DNA of 64,000 nt, from positions 8,680,001 to 8,744,000 of the forward strand of contig NZ_JAZHRT010000001.1 of the NCBI RefSeq assembly GCF_036924535.1, in the 5' to 3' direction. A program made the position numbers and the translations under genes. The stretch is from Bradyrhizobium sp. AZCC 2262. GTDB lineage: Bacteria; Pseudomonadota; Alphaproteobacteria; Rhizobiales; Xanthobacteraceae. Within the stretch, counting starts at the first letter, position 1; every line of letters begins with the position of its first letter. Positions 53,735 through 61,780 of the stretch are shown here, piece after piece. The notes beneath the pieces are model-generated. The model worked only from the letters and a program-made list of their open reading frames with translations, was not told where the DNA came from and ran no database searches.

Positions 53735-55210
53735 TCATCCGCTCGTCACATGCACACCGGGCCTCTCGCCCGCATTCCACTTGCCGCCGATCGCTCGCTC
53801 GATCTGCGCGGCCAGTTGCAGCAGCAACCCGTCATTGGCCTGCCTGGCGATTGCCTGGATGCCGAGCGGCAGGCCGTGCTCATGGGTGGCGAGCGGCAGC
53901 GAGATCGCGGGGATGCCGCAGAGATTGGCGAGCGGCGTAAAGGCAAAATTGCGCCAGAGGTTGCCGAACCAGTCCAGAACCGACGGATTGTCGCTGATGG
54001 TCAGATACTCCGTGGTGCCGACCTTCGGCGTCGGCAATGCCGTGATCGGCGTCAGGATGATGTCCCAGTCCTCGAAGAAGGCGCCGAAGCCGCGCGAGGT
54101 CGTGTTGAACACCGCCTGCATCCGCGCCCGGTCGGCAAAGCTCATGTGCCGGCCCGCTTCCCAGATCCGCACATTGACCGGTTCGATGAGATCGGCCGGC
54201 GGCTGCGTCAGCCCGCGCGCGGTGAGCATGTTGCCGATGACGATCGCGAAATTGCTGATGTAGCAGGTGGTCTGCGCCGCAAACGCTTCGCGATAGTCCA
54301 GCTCCGGCAAGGCGTGGTCGACGTGATGGCCGAGGCCTTCGAGGAAGCGTCCCACCTTCTGCAGCTCGGCCGCAATATGCGGCGTCGCCTGGTAATCGCC
54401 CCACTGGTACGACAGCGCGATTTTCAGCCGCCCCGGATCGCGCATGATCATCCGCGTATAGGGCTCCGGCGGACTCCAGAACGGCATGAATTCGCCGGGC
54501 GCCGGACCGCGGCAGGCGTCGACGAAGGCCGCGGTGTCGCGCACCGTGCGCGACTGGCAGCCTTGAATCGAGACCAGCCCGCTGAGGTCGGACAGAAGCG
54601 GCGACAGCGAGAACACGCCGCGCGAGACTTTCAGCCCGATATTGCCGTTGACCCCTGCAGGAATCCGGATCGAGCCGCCGCCATCCGTTGCATGCGCGAT
54701 CGGGACCGTGCCGGCGGCGACCATCGCGGCGCTGCCGGCGGATGAGCCGCAGGTGGTGTAATCGGTATTCCAGGGGTTGCGCGTGACATAGACGGCGGGA
54801 TTTTCGGCCGAACTACAGACGCCGAATTCCGGCGTGGTGGTGCGGCCGATCAGATTGAGCCCGGCCCCGCGCATCTTCGACGTCATGAACGTATCGGCCG
54901 CGGCGCGATTGCCGCGCATCATCAGCGAGCCCATTTCCTGCAGGCGGCCCTGCATCGTCGGGCCGAGGTCCTTCATCAGGAACGGCAGGCCGGCAAACGG
55001 TCCGTCGAGATTGGTGCCGTCGGTGCCGGGGTCTGTGATCGCATCCTCGAAGATTTCGACGACGGCTGAAAGCGCGGGATCGACCTTGGCGATGCCGGCG
55101 GCCGCCTGCGTGGCCAGCTCCGCGGCCGTCAGTTCACCCTTGGCGACGCGCGCGGCAAGCGCGACGCCGTCGTGGTCAGCCCATTCGTCCCAGCTCATCG
55201 GCAAGTTCAT
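53735..55210 (-). CDS. Amidase signature family hydrolase
   Basis: This 491-residue enzyme has the Ser-cisSer-Lys layout. Lys is in AGLPFLMKDLGPTMQG (about residue 80) and the Gly/Ser region is DYTTCGSSAGSAAMVAAGTV (usual GGSSGGS, here CGSSAGS). The nucleophile motif is ATDGGGSIRIPAGVNG (DxGGSxRxP, about residues 177-192). It hydrolyses an amide, such as a carboxamide, amino-acid amide or 6-aminohexanoate oligomer; the substrate is not evident. It starts at the ATG at 55210, with another at 55198. Confidence 0.9.
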   Translation of the reverse strand: MNLPMSWDEWADHDGVALAARVAKGELTAAELATQAAAGIAKVDPALSAVVEIFEDAITDPGTDGTNLDGPFAGLPFLMKDLGPTMQGRLQEMGSLMMRGNRAAADTFMTSKMRGAGLNLIGRTTTPEFGVCSSAENPAVYVTRNPWNTDYTTCGSSAGSAAMVAAGTVPIAHATDGGGSIRIPAGVNGNIGLKVSRGVFSLSPLLSDLSGLVSIQGCQSRTVRDTAAFVDACRGPAPGEFMPFWSPPEPYTRMIMRDPGRLKIALSYQWGDYQATPHIAAELQKVGRFLEGLGHHVDHALPELDYREAFAAQTTCYISNFAIVIGNMLTARGLTQPPADLIEPVNVRIWEAGRHMSFADRARMQAVFNTTSRGFGAFFEDWDIILTPITALPTPKVGTTEYLTISDNPSVLDWFGNLWRNFAFTPLANLCGIPAISLPLATHEHGLPLGIQAIARQANDGLLLQLAAQIERAIGGKWNAGERPGVHVTSG

Positions 55211-55337
55211 GCAATCGGCCCCTTCGAAAATAGCTCGGACCTTAAAACATGATCGAGGAACAGGCGGAACTGCTTTTCACCGGCCCGCACACCGGTTCAT
55301 CGTGACATCAGCGACGGCCGTCGAGCGGCAGCGTCTT

Positions 55338-55616
55338 TTAGGAACGGAAATCGATGCCACGCACGATGATGCCGGGAGGAGTGCCCTCGAACTCCCGCGC
55401 CTGGAATTTGCGGGACGCACAGGCCTCGATCCGGTCCCGCAACCGCGCGAACTGTTCCTCGCGCCGGGCTGCCGGCGTGCGTGGCACGTGTTCCAGTTCA
55501 TCCATCGCCGAAGCACTGACGGCGCAGGGCACTTCCCTGCCGTCGTCCATCATGGAAAACAACAGGACCATTCGGTCGTCGTCATAGCCCCGGATGTTGC
55601 CGCGCGCGAATGTCAT
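55338..55616 (-). CDS. DUF1488 family protein
   Basis: A 92-residue protein with the DUF1488 arrangement: an N-terminal strand pair, then MVLLFSMMDDGREVPCAVSA, and a C-terminal helix (EEQFARLRDRIEACASRKFQ). The C-terminal extension GTPPGIIVRGIDFRS is additional. A very strong GGGAGGAGAAG site precedes the ATG at 55616. The family is common in rhizobia and uncharacterised. Confidence 0.75.
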   Translation of the reverse strand: MTFARGNIRGYDDDRMVLLFSMMDDGREVPCAVSASAMDELEHVPRTPAARREEQFARLRDRIEACASRKFQAREFEGTPPGIIVRGIDFRS

Positions 55617-55651
55617 CAGGCTTCTCCTCCCGAAACGGAACGATCTTCCGG

Positions 55652-55831
55652 CTAGGCCTTCCTTTTCGTCGGCGGCGGATTGATTTCCGCGATCCTGCGC
55701 AGGCAGTCCGCTTCAGAAGAATGCGGCCCCGAGACGAAGGTTCCGCTGACCTTGGTCGAGTACCAGCCGGACTCGACGCCGAGACGAAGCGATTCTTCCA
55801 TCAGGACGTGACGTGGCGAGAGATTTTGCAT
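55652..55831 (-). CDS. Small uncharacterised protein
   Basis: A 59-residue frame reads MQNLSPRHVLMEESLRLGVE, SGWYSTKVSGTFVSGPHSSE and ADCLRRIAEINPPPTKRKA. The GWYxTKVSGxFVxGPHxSExxCLxxI pattern looks like a genuine compact domain with one Cys, and I believe similar small proteins occur in Bradyrhizobium. It sits in a run of same-strand small genes. Ribosome site weak. Confidence 0.55.
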   Translation of the reverse strand: MQNLSPRHVLMEESLRLGVESGWYSTKVSGTFVSGPHSSEADCLRRIAEINPPPTKRKA

Positions 55832-55913
55832 CAGGTGCTTTCGGTTTACGCCGTTCGATCCTGGTCGGGACGGCTGGATGAAGTGCATCGTTCTATTGGG
55901 CCGAGCGTCTTGT

Positions 55914-56213
55914 TCAGCTCTCCTCTGCGGAAAGCCGGGTGAGATCCGCAAGTACCGCGGCCACGAGGTCACGGTGATGAGTGTCCATCGCCGGCAGGCC
56001 GGCTGAATACAGGTTGAGCACGTAGCGCGCCTTGGCCACCGCCTCGGGCCACGAGGTGGCTGGCGCGCCGAGGATCTCGATTTCGACAACGCCCTGCTTG
56101 TCACGCAGCAGCTTCGCGTTGGCCTCGACGTCGGCGATCACGCGACGGATATCGGTGGCCTTCTGCGCCGCCATGCCGCGATGCTTGTCGAGATCGATCG
56201 GGGTATCAGTCAC
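55914..56213 (-). CDS. Uncharacterised 99-residue protein
   Basis: Mostly helical and acidic: MAAQKATDIRRVIADVEANA, KLLRDKQGVVEIEILGAPAT, then SWPEAVAKARYVLNLYSAGL. No domain recognised. Its start overlaps the end of the upstream 89-residue gene by eight bases, so the two are co-translated. Confidence 0.6.
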   Translation of the reverse strand: MTDTPIDLDKHRGMAAQKATDIRRVIADVEANAKLLRDKQGVVEIEILGAPATSWPEAVAKARYVLNLYSAGLPAMDTHHRDLVAAVLADLTRLSAEES

Positions 56214-56475
56214 GCGGCGCGCTCGCGTCGATGCGTTGCGCGTCGGACAGATCGATCGAACTGATCGAGATCATTTCCATCGCGGAACGTTGCGGCGGCG
56301 CGCCGGGCACCATGATCATGGTGGCGACCCGCCGGAAGCAGGGAAACGAAAGGCCCTCGATCATCTCCTCGTCGGTGACGATTTCGTAAGCCCCCGGCGC
56401 GAGCTGCCGATCGATACCCTTGATGCGGAACGGATGCCTGAAGTGAACCGTTTCCCGTCGCGTGCGCGTGGTCAT
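56206..56475 (-). CDS. Uncharacterised 89-residue beta-rich protein
   Basis: Reads RRETVHFRHPFRIKGIDRQL, APGAYEIVTDEEMIEGLSFP and CFRRVATMIMVPGAPPQRSA. The F-R-L-x-G-x-D-x-x-x-P-A-G-x-Y-x-V-x-T-D-E-E pattern recalls a small rhizobial family seen in gene neighbourhoods of unknown function. It overlaps the 99-residue gene (eight bases) and a 17-codon ORF upstream (ATGA). Confidence 0.62.
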   Translation of the reverse strand: MTTRTRRETVHFRHPFRIKGIDRQLAPGAYEIVTDEEMIEGLSFPCFRRVATMIMVPGAPPQRSAMEMISISSIDLSDAQRIDASAPRD

Positions 56476-56525
56476 GCCGGCAGCCCGGCGAAGCTGCGCA
56501 CGAAGTCATGAAGTTGTTCGGACAT
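56472..56525 (-). CDS. 17-codon ORF coupled to the next gene
   Basis: MSEQLHDFVRSFAGLPA ends in TGA that overlaps the ATG of the 89-residue gene as ATGA. Its small size and lack of a strong ribosome site make coding doubtful; a translated leader controlling the downstream pair is one possibility. Confidence 0.3.
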   Translation of the reverse strand: MSEQLHDFVRSFAGLPA

Positions 56526-56668
56526 CGTCACAGCGTGCGCGCTTTTGCGGCAATTAGCTATCGTTTTCTCCGCCGCGGGCCGCATTTGACCGAATAACCC
56601 GGCCGCAGCCTTGTATTGGGTGGTTTCGTAGCCATTTCGAGTAGTCAGCAGCCTGAAAGGCATTTCGA

Positions 56669-57475
56669 GTGAAGCTTCGTGTCGGATTCGAAATGCTCTA
56701 CGATTTCTCGCAGCCGACACCCATGATCATGGTGCTGGGCACACACTTCACCCGCGCATCCGATGTCATCATTCCGGACTTCCTCACCACCGACCCGGTC
56801 GTCGAAATCACGCCCTATCGCGACATGTTCGGCAATTGGTGCAGCCGCATGGTTGCGCCCGCCGGCCGCATGCGTCTGCACGGCGATGGCGTCGTCCGCG
56901 ACAGCGGCCTGCCGGATCCGGTGTTTGCTTCGGCGGTTCAGCATGCGGTCGAGGATCTGCCCGCGGATACCCTGGTCTATCTGCTCGGCAGCCGCTATTG
57001 CGAGACTGACCGGCTTTCGGAAATCGCTTGGCAATTGTTCGAGAAGACGGCGCCGGGCTGGTCGCGGGTCCAGGCGATCTGCGATTTCGTGCATCGTCAC
57101 ATCGCGTTCGGATATGAGCATGCGCGCGCCAGCAAGACGGCGTGGGAGGCTTATGAAGAAGGCAAGGGCGTCTGCCGCGACTATGCCCATCTGGCCATCG
57201 CGTTCTGCCGCTGCATGAACATTCCCGCGCGCTATTGCACGGGCTATCTCAGCGACATCGGCACGCCAAAACCCTGGGCCGTGGGCGATTTCGCCGGCTG
57301 GTTCGAAGCCTATATCGGCGGGCACTGGCGCACCTTCGATCCGCGCAACAACGTGCCGAGGATCGGCCGCATCCTGATCGCGCAGGGGCGCGATGCCTCC
57401 GATGTCCCGATCACCCAGACGTTCGGACCGAACACGCTGGTCAGCTTCAAGGTCTGGACCGACGAGGTCGCGTGA
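56669..57475 (+). CDS. Transglutaminase-like protein, catalytic His apparently missing
   Basis: This 268-residue COG1305-type protein has an N-terminal beta domain (LRVGFEMLYDFSQPTPMIMV) and a transglutaminase-like core. The Cys motif EEGKGVCRDYAHLAIAFCRC gives Cys169. The usual DFHAWFEAYLGG motif reads DFAGWFEAYIGG here (D207, A209), so the catalytic His position holds Ala. The downstream FDPRNN segment is kept. A GTG start at 56669 with AAAGG upstream is likely. Related proteins act as peptidases; this copy may be inactive or use another residue. Confidence 0.85.
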   Translation: MKLRVGFEMLYDFSQPTPMIMVLGTHFTRASDVIIPDFLTTDPVVEITPYRDMFGNWCSRMVAPAGRMRLHGDGVVRDSGLPDPVFASAVQHAVEDLPADTLVYLLGSRYCETDRLSEIAWQLFEKTAPGWSRVQAICDFVHRHIAFGYEHARASKTAWEAYEEGKGVCRDYAHLAIAFCRCMNIPARYCTGYLSDIGTPKPWAVGDFAGWFEAYIGGHWRTFDPRNNVPRIGRILIAQGRDASDVPITQTFGPNTLVSFKVWTDEVA

Positions 57476-57536
57476 CAGGAATCGTCCCGCGTCCGCCTGC
57501 TTAACTTGGAACTGCATCAATCGGGAAGGAACTCGG

Positions 57537-57785
57537 ATGAAAACGACTCTCGCCGTGCTGGCACTGTGCGCGTCTGCGACGGGCGCTCTTGCCGCAGCGC
57601 CTGAGTGTCGCGTGATCGAAAACGCCAATGCGCGGCTGTCGTGCTACGACGCCGTGTACCCTCCGAAAATGGAAAAGTCGGCAGTCTCCGAAAGAGACCC
57701 GTCGCGAGCCGCCTACAAAGATCCGTTCAGCGCGGAAGAAGCCAGGACCAGCGCCAAGCTGAAGAATATCTGCCGCGGTTGCTGA
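57537..57785 (+). CDS. Small secreted Cys-containing protein
   Basis: This 82-residue protein has a signal peptide (TLAVLALCASATGALAAA), then CRVIENANARLSCYDAVYPP, a RLxCYD motif found in several small periplasmic proteins. It ends in KNICRGC, giving four Cys in the mature protein. AAGGA precedes the ATG. It follows the transglutaminase-like gene by 61 bases on the same strand. Function unknown. Confidence 0.65.
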   Translation: MKTTLAVLALCASATGALAAAPECRVIENANARLSCYDAVYPPKMEKSAVSERDPSRAAYKDPFSAEEARTSAKLKNICRGC

Positions 57786-57851
57786 CATGGGACACCCGGC
57801 TGGCAAGCGCTGTTCTTCGCTCGTACGGCAACGGCGCGACAGCCAGTCTTG

Positions 57852-58079
57852 CTAGCTCACCAAGGTGCGCACCTTCAAGACGGCATCGTAGATCTGGACC
57901 TGAAGCATCGGATAAGCGGTCTTCAGCTTTCGGCCGGAGACTTCAGCAGCCTCGGCCGTGTCAAACTCCGACTTGAAATGGCCGTCGACAATCGTCGCGA
58001 ACCCTTCGGTGGGAGGCCTGTCGGCCCGCACCGCCTTCTTCGGCTCCGGCTCTTCGATTGAAAGCAGGGGTTTTTTCAT
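57852..58079 (-). CDS. Uncharacterised 75-residue protein
   Basis: Reads MKKPLLSIEEPEPKKAVRAD, RPPTEGFATIVDGHFKSEFD, TAEAAEVSGRKLKTAYPMLQ and VQIYDAVLKVRTLVS. A GFxxxVDGxxKxxFxTxEAAxxxxxKLKxxYPxxQVxIYD pattern looks like a conserved small domain. AAAGGA lies six bases before the ATG at 58079, supporting this start. Confidence 0.62.
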   Translation of the reverse strand: MKKPLLSIEEPEPKKAVRADRPPTEGFATIVDGHFKSEFDTAEAAEVSGRKLKTAYPMLQVQIYDAVLKVRTLVS

Positions 58080-58547
58080 CGTGATTCCTTTCGCGTTCAC
58101 CGCGATTATTGGATCTGCGTGGAAGCTGGGTACAAAACCACGGCTGGCGCGTCGTGATCCGCATCTCCGTCACTGCGGAGTTGCCGCTGGAAAATGACTG
58201 TTACAGCGACCAGGAGACCGAGAACGCCCGGCACCAGTATTGGAGGTACCAGCCACTCTCGCAGATTGAGGGGCGGTGATCCGTGCAGCAGACGCTCTTT
58301 TCGTCATGATGTCGAGGGAAATCCCCAAAAGCGAAGGCAAGGGTCAGCGTTTGTGCCGCACCTTACCCGATCGCGATAGTGATGTGATGGTTGCTATTGG
58401 GTACGGCAGTATCCATATGACGATCAGCGTACCCGGTCTCGCAACAAGGCGAGTCCGGCAGACGCAACGCTTAGCCACACAATCCTGCAGACGATATCGA
58501 CCAACGGCATGTCGCTTTGGCGTGCGCGTTACGGGTCAGGAGACGCT
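58080..58547. other. Gene-free region upstream of the mannose operon
   Basis: No credible coding frame was found in this 468-base stretch. It is somewhat less GC-rich than the operon it precedes, and its 3' part must contain the operon promoter. I saw no clear -24/-12 or -35/-10 pair. CAGGAGACGCT at the right end is the ribosome site for the isomerase. Confidence 0.4.
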
Positions 58548-59483
58548 ATGTCCATCGAACACGCGTCCGTGCGGGCCATGCACAAGCCCTGGGGCGTCAG
58601 CGATCTCCAGCCATGGAGCTGCATCGACGGTACCGGGGACGCGGTGGGAGAGCTCTGGTTCGAGCGCGCCGACAAGAATGCTCCGATTCCCGCGCTGCTC
58701 CTTAAGCTGTTGTTTACCAGCGCGCCGTTGTCGATCCAGGTTCATCCGGACGATACGTTTGCGCGCGCGATGGGGATGCCGAACGGCAAGAGCGAAGCAT
58801 GGTACATCATTTCGGCGGAGCCGGGCGCGCAGATCGGCGTCGGCCTGAGCCGACGGATCACACCACAGGAATTGCACGCGGCGATCGCGAATGGCTCGAT
58901 CGTTGATCTGGTTCAATGGCGTCCGGTTGCGAAAGGCGATGTCGTCTTCATTCCGGCCGGCACCATCCACGCGCTCGGCGCCGGTATCGTGCTCGCCGAG
59001 ATTCAGCAGCGCAGCGACACCACATTCCGCCTGTTCGACTACGGCCGAGACCGTGAACTGCACATCGACAATGGCGTAGCAGTTGCCCACACTTGGCCGC
59101 TTCGGCCGCCACGTAATCCCGTCAGCCTCACTCTTGAGCGGACGGTTCTGGTTGTGAGCCCGCATTTCGTGCTCGAGCGGCTCGAACTGCCTGAGGGTTC
59201 AAGCTGGGCGCTGCTCGCCGATTCGGAAACCTGGGTTCTCGCGCTCGACGGCCATGCGGCGGTCGGATTGGCCGCGCTATCCATCGGGCAGGCGATCTTC
59301 GTCAGCGGCGGTCGTGCCAGCATCGAAGTCGGTGCCAACGGATTGACCGCCCTGGTCGCGTATCCCGCAAGCGCTCCGATCGACTCTCTGTTGCACAGGC
59401 TTTCCGGGCGATCGACCAGACCTGTTCAGGCCGTTGCTGCCGACCTGGCGGAACTCGCCGGCCTGGCCGAGGCGCGTACATGA
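58548..59483 (+). CDS. Class I mannose-6-phosphate isomerase
   Basis: This 311-residue type I PMI has the Zn site: Gln and His in LSIQVHPDDTFARAMG, Glu in GKSEAWYI and His in FIPAGTIHALGAGIVLAEIQ. The QxRSDTTFRLFDYGR segment completes the family pattern. It interconverts Fru-6-P and Man-6-P (or a related sugar phosphate). AGGAGA five bases before the ATG at 58548 fixes the start. The stop overlaps the glycosyltransferase start as ATGA. Length is that of the shorter Firmicutes/rhizobial PMI form. Confidence 0.88.
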   Translation: MSIEHASVRAMHKPWGVSDLQPWSCIDGTGDAVGELWFERADKNAPIPALLLKLLFTSAPLSIQVHPDDTFARAMGMPNGKSEAWYIISAEPGAQIGVGLSRRITPQELHAAIANGSIVDLVQWRPVAKGDVVFIPAGTIHALGAGIVLAEIQQRSDTTFRLFDYGRDRELHIDNGVAVAHTWPLRPPRNPVSLTLERTVLVVSPHFVLERLELPEGSSWALLADSETWVLALDGHAAVGLAALSIGQAIFVSGGRASIEVGANGLTALVAYPASAPIDSLLHRLSGRSTRPVQAVAADLAELAGLAEART

Positions 59484-61765
59484 CGCCGCTCCGCAAGATC
59501 GCGGTGATCGGCAATTCGTTGCCTCGCCGCTGCGGTATCGCAACATTTTCGACCGACCTGCAACGCGCGATCTCGAATTCACGGCCAAACCTGCAAAGCT
59601 GCATCGTGGCGATGACCGACCACGATCAGACTTATGACTATCCCGTTTCGGTCGCATTGCAGATCAAGGACGGCAGCATCGAGGAATATGTCAGCGCCGC
59701 GGCGTTTCTCAACGCCGGCCGGTTCGACATCGTCTGTCTGCAGCATGAATTCGGAATTTTCGGCGGCGAAGCCGGAGCTCACATCCTTGAGCTGCTGTCG
59801 CGCCTGACCATGCCGGTCGTCACCACGCTGCACACGGTGCTGGCCGCGCCGTCAGCGGCTCAGCGCGCGGTGATGGAGCGCATCGTCGAGATGTCCTCGA
59901 AGGTCGTTGTGATGGCCAGCAAGGGCCGTGAACTGCTGCGCAACGTCTATCGCGTGCCGGACGACAAGATCGAGGTCATAGCCCATGGCATCCCCGACTT
60001 TCCGTTTGTAGCGCCGGACGCGGCAAAGGCCAAACTCGGATTCAGCAGCCGGTCGGTCATTCTGACGTTCGGCCTGCTGTCCCCCAGCAAGGGCATCGAG
60101 GTCATGATCGACGCCATGCCCTCGATCCTGCAAAGGCGGCCGGACGCGGTCTATGTGGTGCTCGGTGCGACGCATCCCAATCTGGTTCGTGACCAGGGCG
60201 AAGCCTATCGCGGCAGCCTGATGGCACGCGTGCGCAAACTTGGCGTCGAGGATCACGTCGTATTCCTCGACCAGTTCGTGGATCACGCCACGCTGCTCGA
60301 ATTCATTTCAATGTGCGACGTCTATGTTACGCCCTACCTCAACGAAGCGCAGATGACGTCGGGCACGCTGGCCTACAGCTTCGGCCTCGGCAAGCCGGTG
60401 GTCTCAACGCCTTACTGGCACGCGCGCGAGCTGCTGGCCGACGGCCGCGGCGTTCTCGTTTCCTTTGGCGACGCGATGGAGACCGGCAACGAAATAGCAG
60501 GATTGCTTACCGACAGTCCTCGCCGGCAGGCGATGCGCGAGCGCGCCTACGCGGCCAGCCGGTCGATGACATGGGAGCGCACGGCCGAGCGTTACATGAC
60601 CGCCTTCGAAAATGCACGGCACGGCCACCGGCTGAAGGTGATCGCGCGTGCCGCGCCGGACGCGATCGCGCCGCATGGCCCCGCGGTGCCCGACATGCAA
60701 TTGGGCCATTTCCTGTCGATGTGCGACGATACCGGCCTGTTCCAGCATGCCGTGCATTCGGTGCCGGATCGCGCGCACGGTTACTGCGTGGACGATAACG
60801 CCCGCGCGTTGCTGTTGGCTTGTGCGCTCAATGAACCGGGCGAGCACCCGCTTTCGGAAAGCCAGACGGGCCACTTTGCCGCCTTTGTGCAGCATGCGTG
60901 GAATCCCGATACCAGGCGCTTTCGCAACTTCATGGGTTTCAACCGGACCTGGCTCGAAGATGAAGGCTCCGAGGACAGTCACGGGCGAACCCTGTGGGCC
61001 CTGGGTGAATGCGCGCGGAAGGATGCCAGCCGGTCACGGCGTCAATGGGCGACGGCCTTGTTTGCCGAAGCCCTGTCGACCGCCGCGGCCTTTCGCTCGC
61101 CTCGCGCAATGGCCTTCACGCTTCTCGGTCTGGACGCCTATTGCGCCGCAGCTCCGGATGATCAGCGCGCCCGTGAGATCAGGCATTCTCTTGCCGACAC
61201 GCTGGTGGCCGCGCTTGCCTTGGTCGAGACGCCGGACTGGGTGTGGTTCGAGGAAGGCCTGGCGTATGACAATGCGCGCCTGCCGCAGGCCCTGATTGCG
61301 GCAGGCCTCGCAACGCAAACGTCCGCCTATGTCGATGCCGGCTTGAGAAGCCTGCGTTGGTTGATGACGCTGCAAACGACGTCGACCGGGCATTTCCGCC
61401 CGGTGGGTACGACGAGCTTCGGCGAAGTTCGAAAGCCTCCCGGGACCTTCGATCAGCAGCCGGTGGAAGCCACCGCCACGATTGCGGCGTGCCTGACCGC
61501 GTGGCGCGCGGACGGCGATGCCGAATGGAAGACCATCGCGGCCGGGGTTTTCTTCTGGTTCTTCGGCGGCAACGACCTGTCGGTTCCACTCGTCGATCCC
61601 GAGACCGGCAGTTGCCGCGATGGACTGCATCCCGATCGTGCCAATGAAAATCGCGGCGGCGAGTCGGTTGTATCCTATCTGCTGGCGCTGGCCGAGATGC
61701 GCCAGCTTGCGCGCGCCAATATCAATCCGGCGAATCCCGTGGCGCTTCGCGCCATCGTTTCTTGA
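59480..61765 (+). CDS. Two-domain glycosyltransferase: GT4 plus alpha/alpha-toroid domain
   Basis: This 761-residue protein begins with a GT-B fold GT4 transferase (residues about 5-385). It has IAVIGNSLPRRCGIATFSTD, LQHEFGIFGGEAG, the acceptor and donor motifs VIAHGIPDFPF and LTFGLLSPSKGIEVMIDAM, and LNEAQMTSGTLAYSFGLGKP in place of the usual EAFG...E motif. From about residue 400 a helical region (DDTGLFQHAVHSVPDRAHGY, then CVDDNARALLLACAL; WFEEGLAYDNARLPQALIAA; GGESVVSYLLALAEM) matches six-hairpin glycosidase or glycan-processing toroids. It probably builds or trims a mannosidic chain. Cytoplasmic; no membrane helix. Confidence 0.85.
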   Translation: MTPLRKIAVIGNSLPRRCGIATFSTDLQRAISNSRPNLQSCIVAMTDHDQTYDYPVSVALQIKDGSIEEYVSAAAFLNAGRFDIVCLQHEFGIFGGEAGAHILELLSRLTMPVVTTLHTVLAAPSAAQRAVMERIVEMSSKVVVMASKGRELLRNVYRVPDDKIEVIAHGIPDFPFVAPDAAKAKLGFSSRSVILTFGLLSPSKGIEVMIDAMPSILQRRPDAVYVVLGATHPNLVRDQGEAYRGSLMARVRKLGVEDHVVFLDQFVDHATLLEFISMCDVYVTPYLNEAQMTSGTLAYSFGLGKPVVSTPYWHARELLADGRGVLVSFGDAMETGNEIAGLLTDSPRRQAMRERAYAASRSMTWERTAERYMTAFENARHGHRLKVIARAAPDAIAPHGPAVPDMQLGHFLSMCDDTGLFQHAVHSVPDRAHGYCVDDNARALLLACALNEPGEHPLSESQTGHFAAFVQHAWNPDTRRFRNFMGFNRTWLEDEGSEDSHGRTLWALGECARKDASRSRRQWATALFAEALSTAAAFRSPRAMAFTLLGLDAYCAAAPDDQRAREIRHSLADTLVAALALVETPDWVWFEEGLAYDNARLPQALIAAGLATQTSAYVDAGLRSLRWLMTLQTTSTGHFRPVGTTSFGEVRKPPGTFDQQPVEATATIAACLTAWRADGDAEWKTIAAGVFFWFFGGNDLSVPLVDPETGSCRDGLHPDRANENRGGESVVSYLLALAEMRQLARANINPANPVALRAIVS

Positions 61766-61780
61766 GTTAAGCGTCCACCC

